From contig JABMLP010000020.1 in NCBI GenBank assembly GCA_013176395.1, forward strand, positions 868,001 through 932,000: 64,000 nucleotides of DNA, given 5' to 3'. Positions within the stretch are counted from its first letter, which is position 1; every line of letters starts with the position of its first letter. The notes below the pieces were generated by a model. It saw only the letters and a program-made list of their open reading frames with translations, had not been told where the DNA came from and ran no database searches. This DNA is from Venturia oleaginea (taxonomy: Eukaryota; Ascomycota; Dothideomycetes; Venturiales; Venturiaceae). Made by a program: the position numbers and the translations under genes. This document shows, in pieces, positions 45,568 to 55,466 of the stretch.

Positions 45568-47290
45568 TTATAATCTTGCAACATCTGGAGGCTCCAGGAT
45601 AGTCGTGATCTTGTCCTCCCAAACTTTGACCAATTCCTCATCCATAGCGCTAGCATCGTAAGAAACCGTGAATCGCAGCAGACCATCCGCTTCCGAAGAG
45701 GCACCGCACAAAAACTCGTTGTCTCTCGCCCTGACGCCCGATCTCATATTGCGGTAATCAACGCCAAAGTCTGTCCCACCACCAAGATTGTACCTCCCAG
45801 GACCAACCCATTTCTTCACAGACCCCACAGAACTAACACCGCACGTGGCTGATTGGAAAGACCAGTTTCCTGGATAGGCGCCTTGGGGATCAATGCCCTC
45901 CCGAAGATGCGGCGGAAGTTTTTCTTTGACTCGTTCAATGGCAAGAAGGTAGTTACCCGCCATCATGCGCAGCGCGCTATGAGCATCGAGTCCCTTCACG
46001 GGATCGCGCAGCCGCTTTTGGTAAACTCGAAGCTGACGATGGGCAGCTTTGGCGAGGAGTTTGAAACGGCTTTCAATGGGTAGTGACGAAGGCAAGAACG
46101 GCATGACTATTCCTTGACTGAAAGCTAGCATACAAGAGTCATTGGGCCCGGTGTAGCCAAAGAATGGGCGTGGGTTCAAGGGGAAAGAGGCTACAAATGG
46201 TTTCCTTTCGGCATCTGAAACGTCTGGGTTTACTTTCTCCTCGATCTCCGACATAACAAGGGCAACTAGAGCAAAAGTACCCGCGCCAATGCTTGTCTTT
46301 GCTTCTCGACAGAGCTTTTGAAGATTCTGGGAGGAAGTTGGAGTCAGGACTGGAATAGAATGTCCGCTGTTCAAAGGTGGTCTTTGTGAAGGGTCATAAT
46401 CCAGAACGTCCTGCGTAATACTTGTCAAATATCGTCGACTTTCGTTCCTTTCTTCGTAGCGGATTAACGAACCCAGAAGAAAGTGGGTTTTGAACGTGTC
46501 GTAGAATGCGAGTAATGGCCCAGAACCATCGTTGCCGCGCAAGATTACCAGGAACCGTCGGGTACAAATCTTCTTGTGCAGGTATCAATTTCTCTTCGAT
46601 TTCGTTTGGATCCAGCGCATTCTCCATCTCGGCTTGAACTTGATACACCTCCCTGTTCATCAAGTCAATAAAATCTTGCATCCAATTGAACATGGACAGT
46701 CCGTCAGCGACCATGTGAGCAACTACGAAGACGAGCCGGAGTGTCGAGCGGCCATGTGACAAAGGCTGGAGTGGTAGTATGAAGAGTTTAGAGACGCATT
46801 CAGAGGAATCAACGACTCGACCAGTGTTGATGGCATGATTGACGAAATCTCGAACATCCACCTCGGCATAATGCTGTAGAGATACGACTTGTTTGGCGAC
46901 CAGATCCAAAGCCTCTGTGGTCCCACGCGGCACTCGGAAAACGAAGCATCTTGCTTCGTCCGGGTCGTCGTCGGGAACTTTTACATGGAGGAGAGGATGG
47001 CGCATTCGAAGAATTGTCCAGACCAGCAGTATTCGATTTCGCAATTGATCTTTCGTCAACTCGCTTTGTATCTCCAAGGTCAAGGTACAGTGTATATCGG
47101 CTCTCCCTCCGTGATGTATTCCATCGTGGTGGAAGCCAGTTTCAACGAGTCCCAAGGGCCTTTCGAATGTTATATAGCCGTCAGCATCTTTGCTTCTCTT
47201 CCAGGCGTGGTAGTTGTTGGCATAACGTTTCAGCCATGTGGAAGTGGGTGTGGAAGTTGGCATAGCACTGGAATTGGTAACAGAGCGCAT
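45568..47290 (-). CDS. CoA-dependent acyltransferase-like / condensation-domain-like protein
   Basis: Two minus-strand frames clearly belong to one protein. The upstream one (47290 to about 46473) carries the BAHD/condensation-type active-site motif HxxxDG as FVVAHMVADGLSMFNWM. The downstream one (about 46420 to 45568) carries the C-terminal half (SIGAGTFALVALVM, FVASFPLNPRPFFGY, TCGVSSVGSVKKW). A 52-nt intron 46472-46421 (GTTCGT..CAAG) would restore one 556-residue frame, but the donor is weak and the branch site poor, so a frameshift is equally possible. No carrier-protein or adenylation domain is attached, so it is a stand-alone acyltransferase-like protein with unknown substrate. No biosynthetic partners lie nearby. 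Confidence 0.6.
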
Positions 47291-47733
47291 ATTTTGTGAT
47301 ACTGTGACAGTGGAATAGCATGTAGAGATCTTCGGACTCTTGTCCTCTCTCCCACGAACATGGTGATGCCAGCAACCAAAATAGATCCCCGCAATATCTA
47401 AGCGTCGACTATTTCCTGGGGGCGTGCTCTGGTAAGGAGATTCCTAGCATGCACGCTGCAGATGTTTCTCCCTGCCCGTGGCTTGAATCGACGGGATTCC
47501 GATTCAGTACACGAAGGCGACACGTTTTCAACTTTTGCCGCATATATATCATTGCGGAGAATGACACCGACATCATCATCGACTTGATGCAACCCATTCA
47601 ACTCCATCAAGCGAACCCGAACCCGATAAACACTCGACCAAGAGCTCTCGCGTGAGCTCTCTGCCTAGGTGGCGTCTATTCCACTCTACCCAGCGCTCGA
47701 CGCGCAAGTCTTCGAAATATACCACACATAAAC
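47291..47733. promoter_or_regulatory. Divergent region between the acyltransferase-like gene and VPS10
   Basis: 443 bp between the two divergent start codons. It must contain both promoters. CA/CT-rich sequence precedes VPS10; no definite element seen. Confidence 0.4.
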
Positions 47734-50700
47734 ATGAGGGCCATACGCATCATCGGGGCATTCGCTCTGGCCCTGGGGGCCCTTGCTGCCTCCGAAAGTC
47801 CCAACATAGTGGAAAAGAAGTTCCCAGAGCCTCCTGTAAACATGTTCTACTTTGACGACGCCGAAACCGTTATACTGCTGGATCCTGTGAAGGGTACAGT
47901 CTACAGGTCCGAGGACTCGGGACTCGAATGGGACAAAGTCAAGGACATTCCCGAGGAAAACGTCAACTATATTCTGCCCAATCCAAACGACAACCAGGTG
48001 GCCGTTGCAGTAGGAATCAAAAAGAAGCATTGGATTACATATGACCAAGGCAAGAGCTGGACAAAGTTCGAGACCAAGGAACATCCCACCTCAGACCCGT
48101 CGCTGGATGCTGTGAGCTTTCATGCAAGTGACAACAAGCGGATGCTGTACCATGCAAGAGAGGAATGCATGATGTTTGAATGCGTAGGCAAGGTAAGAGA
48201 CGATTTGGCTCCATCATCTCGAAGAAGCTAAATCCCCTGATAGACGTACTATACCACCAACGGCTTCAAAGACGACTCTATGGACATCGTGCACAAAGGC
48301 CGGAAGGCGTGTATGTGGGCGAGATCGCATCCACTCTTTTCTACTGGCGACGAAAAGACCGATCTCAATCGGATCCTGTGCATTGTCGAGGGCAAATTCT
48401 CGGCATTGCTAAGGGACTACAAGCTGCTCTGGTCTGACGACTTCTTCAAGACTGAAAAAGAGCCTACCATGGCCGGCGCGCGACAAGTCCGGGGCTTCGC
48501 AAATATGGCTTCCGTGAAAGGATTTATCGTGGCAGCTGCGAAGGCTATGGGCTCGAAAGAATTAGCACTCTATGTTACAAAGGACGCCGCGACATGGCAC
48601 AGGGCTGAGTTCGGCGACCACCGCATCATGGAGGAGGCATACACCATTTTAGAATCCACCAACTACAGCATCCAGGTTGACGTAATGCCGGATAGATACG
48701 CATTCATGGGAACCCTTTTCTCCAGCAACTCCAATGGCACGTATTTCACACGCAACATTGAACACACAAATCGTAACAGGGAAGGCATCATCGATTTTGA
48801 GAAGATACAGAACATACAAGGCATTGTGCTTGTTAACATCGTGGCCAACCCAGACGATACTGAGACCAACTTGAAGAGCGTCGAGTCAAGAATCAGCTTC
48901 GACGATGGCAGGACTTGGGAACCACTCAAGGTTGGCAAAGACAAGCTTCATGTTCACTCGGTCACAGAACAGAAGAACAGTGGCCGAATCTTCTCAAGTC
49001 CGGCACCCGGTATACTGATGGCCAACGGAAATACTGGCGACAGTTTGGACGACTACAGCAAGAGTAGCGTGTTCGTATCCACAGATGCAGGTCGAACGTG
49101 GTTTGCAACCAGTTTGAAAGGTCCCCACAAGCGTGAATTCCTGGATCAAGGTTCTGTCCTTGTGGCAATAGCTGATAAAGAGGTTGATGAGATCTCCTAT
49201 TCTCTCGACCACGGAAAGACATGGGAGAAAGCTCCACTTCCCACAAAAGGTGTCAAACCTTTTGAGCTTACTACTATCGCGGACTCTACCAGTCTCAAGG
49301 CACTTTTGATCACCACCAAGGGTGATGACTACCCTGTTTTTGCCTTGGACTTTGCTGCTATCCATGAGAAGACTTGTGGCAATTCTGATATTGAGAAGTG
49401 GTACGCACGCACCGACGATGACGGCAAGCCTACATGCTTGATGGGCCACAAGCAATGGTTTAAGAGGCGCAAGCCTGACTCCAAGTGCTTCTTCAAGGAG
49501 CTCACCCGCGAACATCTGCCACAGAAAGAGCAATGCGACTGCGCCGACGCAGACTTCGAATGCGACACCAATTTCGAGCCTTCTGATGGAAAATGCAAGC
49601 TGATAGGACAAGTTCCCATACCGGATGGCGAATGTAAAAACCGAGACGACAAATTCAAGGGCACATCTGGCTTCCGATTGATTCCAGGAAATGACTGCAA
49701 ACGGTCCAAGGGCAAACAGAAGGACGACTTAATCGAGCGCCCCTGCAGTGATGCCGTGAACGCTCCAGCAAATGGGGAGGTTGATGTCACGATCACAGCC
49801 TTCCCTGGCTCAAGCTTCAAACAGATGCATTATCTCGAGCGCGATCCCAACTCAGCTGGAAAGGACGAGACACTTGTCACCCTGACCAACAAACACGAAG
49901 CTTACATTTCCCATGATCATGGAAAGGAATGGTCGAAGGTCAAGAGCAAAAATGAGATCGTCGCCATCTACCCACATCAATACAACAATGCCTATGTCTT
50001 CTTCATTACCCCCACACAGGATGTCCTCTACTCTGACGATCGTGGACATGCCATCCACACCTTCCAAGCGCCCGACGTTCCTGATCCCGAGCGTCAGGTT
50101 CTCGGATTTCACCCCGCGAATCCGGAATGGCTTCTCTGGATTGGCGACAAGGACTGCAAAAATGGTAATCGACAGGATCCTAATTGTCACACCGTTGCCC
50201 ATATCACGAAACGCAATGGCCTTGACTGGGTACCGTTGCTCCGCTATATTGAGAAATGTCAATTCATGTATAACGAAGGTAGAAAGGACAGTGAGGAACT
50301 GATCTACTGTGAACAGTACGAGGGTGAGAACAAGAAGAACAAGTTGCAGTTGCTTTCTAGCTCGAATCGCTTCGAGAATAAAAGGGTCATCTTCCCAGAT
50401 GTGGTCAATTTTGCTACAATGTCAGAGTTCATCGTTGTCGCTGCGAAAACCGAGGATCGCAAATGGCTCAGGGTAGATGCCAGCATCGACGGTGAAACAT
50501 TTGCTCAGGCCGAGTTTCCCCATAACTTCAAGGTCGATCATCAGCAAGCATACACGGTACTCGACAGTTCCACCAACTCCATCTTCTTGCATGTTACTGT
50601 CAATGGAGCGGATGGCCGCGAGTACGGAACGATTCTCAAGAGCAACTCGAATGGTACATCGTATGTCCTAAGCATGCGCCACGTCAATCGCAACAGGGAG

Positions 50701-52191
50701 GGCTACGTCGATTTCGAGAAAATGCAAGGAATAGAAGGCGTTGCGATGGTCAACGTGGTGGCAAACGCTGAACAAGTTGATAAGGGGTCACTGAAACAAC
50801 TACAAACCCAGATCACACACAACGACGGCGCCGATTGGGGCTTTTTGCCACCTCCCAAGAAAGACCTCAGCGGTCAACCGCTGAAGGCTCCATGCACTGG
50901 ACCAGGTACGGCAAAATGTGCCTTGCATCTACACGGCTACACTGAACGCAAGGATCCTCGGGACACCTTTTCCTCTCCGTCGGCTGTCGGGTTGATGATG
51001 GCCGTTGGCAACATCGGAGAAGCTCTTGGCGACTACAATGAAGGAGACACATTCATGACCACGGATGGCGGCATCACTTGGAAATTCGCTCGGAAGGGTA
51101 CGTATATGTGGGAATATGGTGATCAGGGCTCAATTGTCGTCCTTGTCAAGCGCGGCGCACCAACGAATGAGGTTATTTATACTCTCGATGAGGGTGCCAA
51201 CTGGATCCGCAAGCAATTCCTGAAAGACGACAACACTATGGTTGTGGAAAGAATTAGCACAGTTCCTAGCGACAACTCTCGCAATTTTCTACTTTGGGGC
51301 TCCATTGATCGGGAAATTTCTACTGTCAACCTCGACTTTACCGGCACTGCAGACAAAGAGTGTAAGCTTGACAAGGAGAACCCAGGCTCGCAAGACAACG
51401 ATTACGAGCTCTGGTATCCCAAGCATCCTCTCAAACAGGATGAGCCAGAGTGTCTATTCGGCCACAAAGCTCTCTACTGGCGCAAAAAGACAGACCGAAA
51501 ATGTTACAATGGTCCTCAGATTGAAAGACTTCATGAGATTGAGAGAAACTGTTCATGCACGCGGGAGGATTTCGAGTGTGCATACAACTATGAACGTCAA
51601 CCGGATGCGTCTTGCAAACTCGTTGAAGGCCTTGAACAGCCGGACGCAATGGCTGTCTGTTCCAATGACCCTAATCAGATTGAGTACTGGGACATTACTG
51701 GATACCGCAAAATCCCACTTTCCACTTGCTCGGGCGGACGAGAGCTGGAGCATGTTGGCGCATCCCATCCGTGTCCCGGCAAAGAAGAGAAGTTCCGTAA
51801 GAAGAACGGCGTCTCGGGTATCGGTCTCTTCTTCGCTATCATCATTCCTTTTGGCATCGCGGCGGCGATTGGATATTGGGTGTACACCAATTGGGGTACA
51901 GGGAAATTTGGCGCTATTCGACTCGGGGACACAGGTGGCTCAGGCTCTTTCAGCGAAAGCCCTTGGGTCACGTACCCTGTCGCCGCGCTGTCTGGTCTTG
52001 TTGCCATCGTCGCAACGATACCCTTGCTTGTAGGAGGCCTGTGGAGGAGTGCGAGAGGGAGATTTGGAGGTGGCTACGCTGGACGAACGTTTACATCTAG
52101 GGATTCCTTTGCGAGAGGAAGGGGTGATTATGCTGGCGTCGATCAGGACGAGGGGGAGCTGCTGGGCGAGGACAGTGAAGAGGATGTTTGA
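47734..52191 (+). CDS. VPS10: Vacuolar protein sorting receptor VPS10 (sortilin family)
   Basis: Type I receptor cycling between Golgi and endosome to deliver vacuolar hydrolases such as carboxypeptidase Y. Exons 47734-48192 and 48244-52191 (51-nt intron GTAAGA..ATAG, phase 0) give 1468 residues, the usual size. The signal peptide is MRAIRIIGAFALALGALAA. Two tandem VPS10 domains follow, each with BNR/Asp-box-like SxDxGxTW motifs (EDSGLEWDKV, DQGKSWTKF, STDAGRTWFAT; TTDGGITWKFA) and ending in Cys-rich 10CC modules (CDCADADFECDTNFEP; CSCTREDFECAYNYE). A membrane span lies at about 1344-1368 and a second hydrophobic segment at about 1394-1419, then a short acidic cytosolic tail (GELLGEDSEED). 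Confidence 0.95.
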
Positions 52192-53420
52192 ATGCGATGG
52201 AGACGATAACCTGTTTTTGTATGCCCTGGACCACTTTTCTTGGTTACGCTTTATGCATTCCCATTTGTCGAAATAGCGGTGACGGTCTATTATGATATGT
52301 AAGTAGACGGTGTCCACTTTTGGCGCTGGCAAGCAGAATCGAATGGTCTGTTTTATCATCACTCTGTGGGTCTCACACCCTCACTATGAGACACCACTAC
52401 CACTTCAACTGTTGGCATAAGTCCCCCTTATTTCTTGCTTCCTAACGTCTAAACCAGTGTAGTTGGCTTAGCAGTCTTCTTCCCTTGCATTTGTCAAAGT
52501 GGAAAGAACATGTCCACAACTGTGGCTTGTTACTTCAGTGCCCCTCGACTCCTGAGTACAGTTCCCGTCGGCTTTGATGTCTTTTTATGCCGATCGATAG
52601 CCATCAAAAGTGGTGGTCGAAACTGACTGCGGCAGGGCCCGTGGGACCCTTCCCCCGCACCAAAATCAACGTCTTTATCAACCTTTCTGTTACGCTGAAC
52701 GAGCAAAACAGAGTTATTCGGAAGTAGATTCAACAGGAACTTAACGATAGGAGCCGATGAACAGAACGAGTGTCACCCTGTGACTTGACTGTATTGACTG
52801 CAGAGGTTAAGTACACCGTTGCATCTGCATGCATATATATGCATGTCAATGCATTCCTTGGCATCTATCACGTGCACTATGCCTGAGGTATCAAGGACTG
52901 GCATGCCACTGTTCAACACTTTCTCTTAATTACAACCGGCCCGGATTTTTTTTGGGATAGAACGTAACTCTTTGATGGATTTTTAGTTTCTTGATATGAT
53001 GCTATGATGTATATGTTCAAGAGCAGATGGTTTGGATGGATAGAGATAGGAGAGAAGTTTTTCGCTGGGAGAATAAATTTTAGAGGGAACTCGTGGAGTG
53101 TTGTTTTCTGCTGCGGTGGGGGTGGAGGGGTTGCGGATTTGTGATACACCTATTCAGAGGGGTTTTTTGAGGTGTAGTTGGTTGGAGAAGTATGTTATAG
53201 GTGGTTGGGGGAAGTGAGTAACGATTGGGTAGTTTGTGGATTTATTAGAGGTTAGGGGTAGGCGTTGTTTTTGTGGCGTAATTGGTGATGAGGGGTTGGT
53301 TTTAAGGGAGGCTGTTTGGTTTTTAGGTGGATATGGGGAGGGCGGAGGTGAGTTTGGGTGGGGATTTGTTGTAGTATTGGGCTTTGTTGATTCTTTACTT
53401 TGTGTCGGTAGGAAGGTACT
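52192..53420. other. Intergenic region downstream of VPS10
   Basis: No gene supported. A short ATGCAT/ATATAT palindromic patch occurs at about 52824-52852 (GCATGCATATATATGCATG). From about 52930 to 53400 the plus strand is strikingly G/T-rich with few cytosines, giving long but implausible open frames; this skew has no obvious explanation. Confidence 0.4.
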
Positions 53421-53591
53421 TGTGACGGCACGGCATATCCATACAAAGGCACAAGGCACTTCAGAACATGTCACCGAATTACACTTAGGATCTAAGGTAG
53501 AGAGGTAAGAGTTTCGTAAGGAAACTCCGACAAAGTAGAAAGTGCACGAGCCATGGCACGTGATTTAATGGTCACGTGCCGTGCCGTCACA
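53421..53591. mobile_element. MITE-like element with 15-bp inverted repeats
   Basis: 171 bp bounded by TGTGACGGCACGGCA (53421-53435) and its reverse complement (53577-53591). There is no coding capacity. The left flank is GTACT (53416-53420). The right flank is GTA interrupted by element E; removing E and one TA gives GTACT, so a 5-bp target duplication is reconstituted. An internal near-palindrome (GGCACGTGATTTAATGGTCACGTGCC, split here as GGCACGTG and CACGTGCC) lies at its right end. Confidence 0.6.
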
Positions 53592-53594
53592 GTA

Positions 53595-55464
53595 ACGTAA
53601 TTCACTAGCGAGCGGGCCACACCACCGAGCGGGCTACCGAATCGATCATTTCATCTTTGCAAGCCTCTACACCACCACCTCATGCCTTCTAAAGCCCAGC
53701 AAGAAGGCCGATTACTTCTTGCTCTTCAAGCCTATCAAAAAGGCCAAATCACAACTATTTGCCAAGCTGCATTAGCTTATAATGTACCATACAGTACCCT
53801 CAAATATCGCCTCTCTGGACGCGTTGCACGCGTCGAAACGCGCGCAAACAGCCACAAACTTACTCCCACAGAGGAAGAAGTCTTAACTCAATGGATTATC
53901 TCAATGGATAATCGAGGCTATCCTGCTCGAGTCTGTGCAGTACAGAATGCGGCGAAATTACTGCTTCAACAATGCGTCGGTCCCTCAGCCTCAATCGGTA
54001 TCAACTGGTCTGCCAGGTTCATCAAGCGACAGCCTACCCTGCAATCGAGATTCAATCGCAAGTACGATTATCAGCGTGCTCAATGCGAAGATCCAGAGCT
54101 TATCGGAGCCTGGTTTCGGCTTGTGAGTAATACAATTCAGAAATACGGCATTCAAGAGGAGGATATCTATAACTTCGATGAGACTGGCTTTGCAATGGGT
54201 ATTGCAAGCATCTCACGCGTCGTTACTACCTAAGATCGACGGGGCAAGCCACCTCAATTACAGCCAGGCGATCGGGAGTGGGTTACAGCAAATGAAGCGA
54301 TCAATGCGCGTGGCTGGTATCTCCCTCCGATGGTTATCTTCAAGGGCAAGGTGCATCTCTCAACTTGGTTCGAAACTACACAACTACCACCTGATTGGGT
54401 GATTGCTTTGAGCGATAACGGCTGGACGAGCAATGAGCTAGGTCTTAAGTGGCTCACTGAGATCTTTGAGCCTAATACAGCCTCGAAATCAATCGGCAAA
54501 CACCGGCTTCTTATCCTTGATGGCCACGGTAGCCATGCGACGCCAGAGTTTGATCAGTACTGCTCCGATCGATCGATCATAACTCTCTGTATGCCACCTC
54601 ATTCCTCCCACCTATTACAGCCTCTCGATGTAGGCTGCTTTTCACCACTTAAACGCGCGTACGGCACTCAGATCTCTGAATTCATTCGCCTTGGTATTCA
54701 TCACGTGTACAAGGCTGAATTCCTCCCAGCCTTCATGCAGGCACGGATTGAAGCTCTCTCGATCAGGAATATTCAAAGCGGCTTTGCTGCAGCAGGTCTT
54801 GTACCTCCGGATCCGGATCAGGTGCTTTTGAAGTTGCAGATTCGGCCGTGTACACCACCTAAAGCACCTGTACAACAGACATCGTGGCAGCCGGAGACAC
54901 CCCACAACGTAGCTCAATTGGAGCAGCAAGTCAAGGTAATCTAAGACTATTTACAGCGTCGCTCAAAGAGCCCTCCAAGCCCTACAGACGCTGCAATTAA
55001 TCAATTGGTTAAAGGCTGTCAAACAGCTATGCACAGCGCAGTACTGTTGGCAGATGAGAATGAGAAATTGAGAGCAGCGAATGAGAGGCCAAAGAGGAAG
55101 AGAGCAGTCAAAAAAAAGCAGATCTCAAAGAAAACAACACTTACAGTTGTAGAGGCACAAGGCCTGATGGAGAATACTGTACAGCAGCCTATACAGGCAA
55201 GTGTTGCTCCTATACAGCAAACAGTTGTTGCAACAGCCTCGTCATCAAGTAGTGCAAGTCAAGGGAATTGCTTTGGTTTACCTAGTTGTTTTGTATGTAA
55301 GGGCTTTGACCATGCTGCGAGCGATTGCCCTAAATATCGATAATCTTCTGTATAATAGATAGTCTTAATTAATAAAGGCGTTGTGGTGGTGTAAGCTTGC
55401 AAAGATGAGATGATCGATTCGGTGGCCCGCTCGGTGGTGTGGCCCGCTCGCTAGTGAATTACGT
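53595..55464 (+). mobile_element. Element E: near full-length Fot1/pogo-like DNA transposon
   Basis: 1870 bp with 70-bp inverted repeats (53595-53664 and 55395-55464) differing at only about two positions, TA duplication at 53593-53594 and 55465-55466, and a full-length transposase frame with two premature stops. It is the only Fot1-like copy in the window with all three catalytic Asp motifs. The ends begin ACGT and have two GAGCGGGC boxes 17 bp apart. Confidence 0.93.
53682..55343 (+). pseudogene. Fot1-like transposase with two in-frame stops (element E)
   Basis: One frame from the ATG at 53682 to 55343 (553 codons) broken only by TAA at 54231-54233 (codon 184) and TAA at 54942-54944 (codon 421). 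Domains in order: psq-type HTH (about residues 8-45), CENP-B/Tc5-like DNA-binding domain (about 62-140, with NWSARFIKRQPTLQSRFNRK), DDE_1 catalytic domain with Asp166 (NFDETGF), Asp280 (LLILDGHGSH) and Asp316 (LLQPLDVGCFSPLKRAY), a coiled coil, and a C-terminal CCHC-like knuckle (CFVCKGFDHAASDCP). Both stops are explicable as CAA to TAA. Could in principle be read through; otherwise dead. Confidence 0.9.
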
Positions 55465-55466
55465 TA

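Noticed and set aside
45568..47290. Part of a secondary-metabolite cluster
   Set aside because: The neighbours are transposons and VPS10; no polyketide synthase, NRPS, oxidase or regulator lies nearby.
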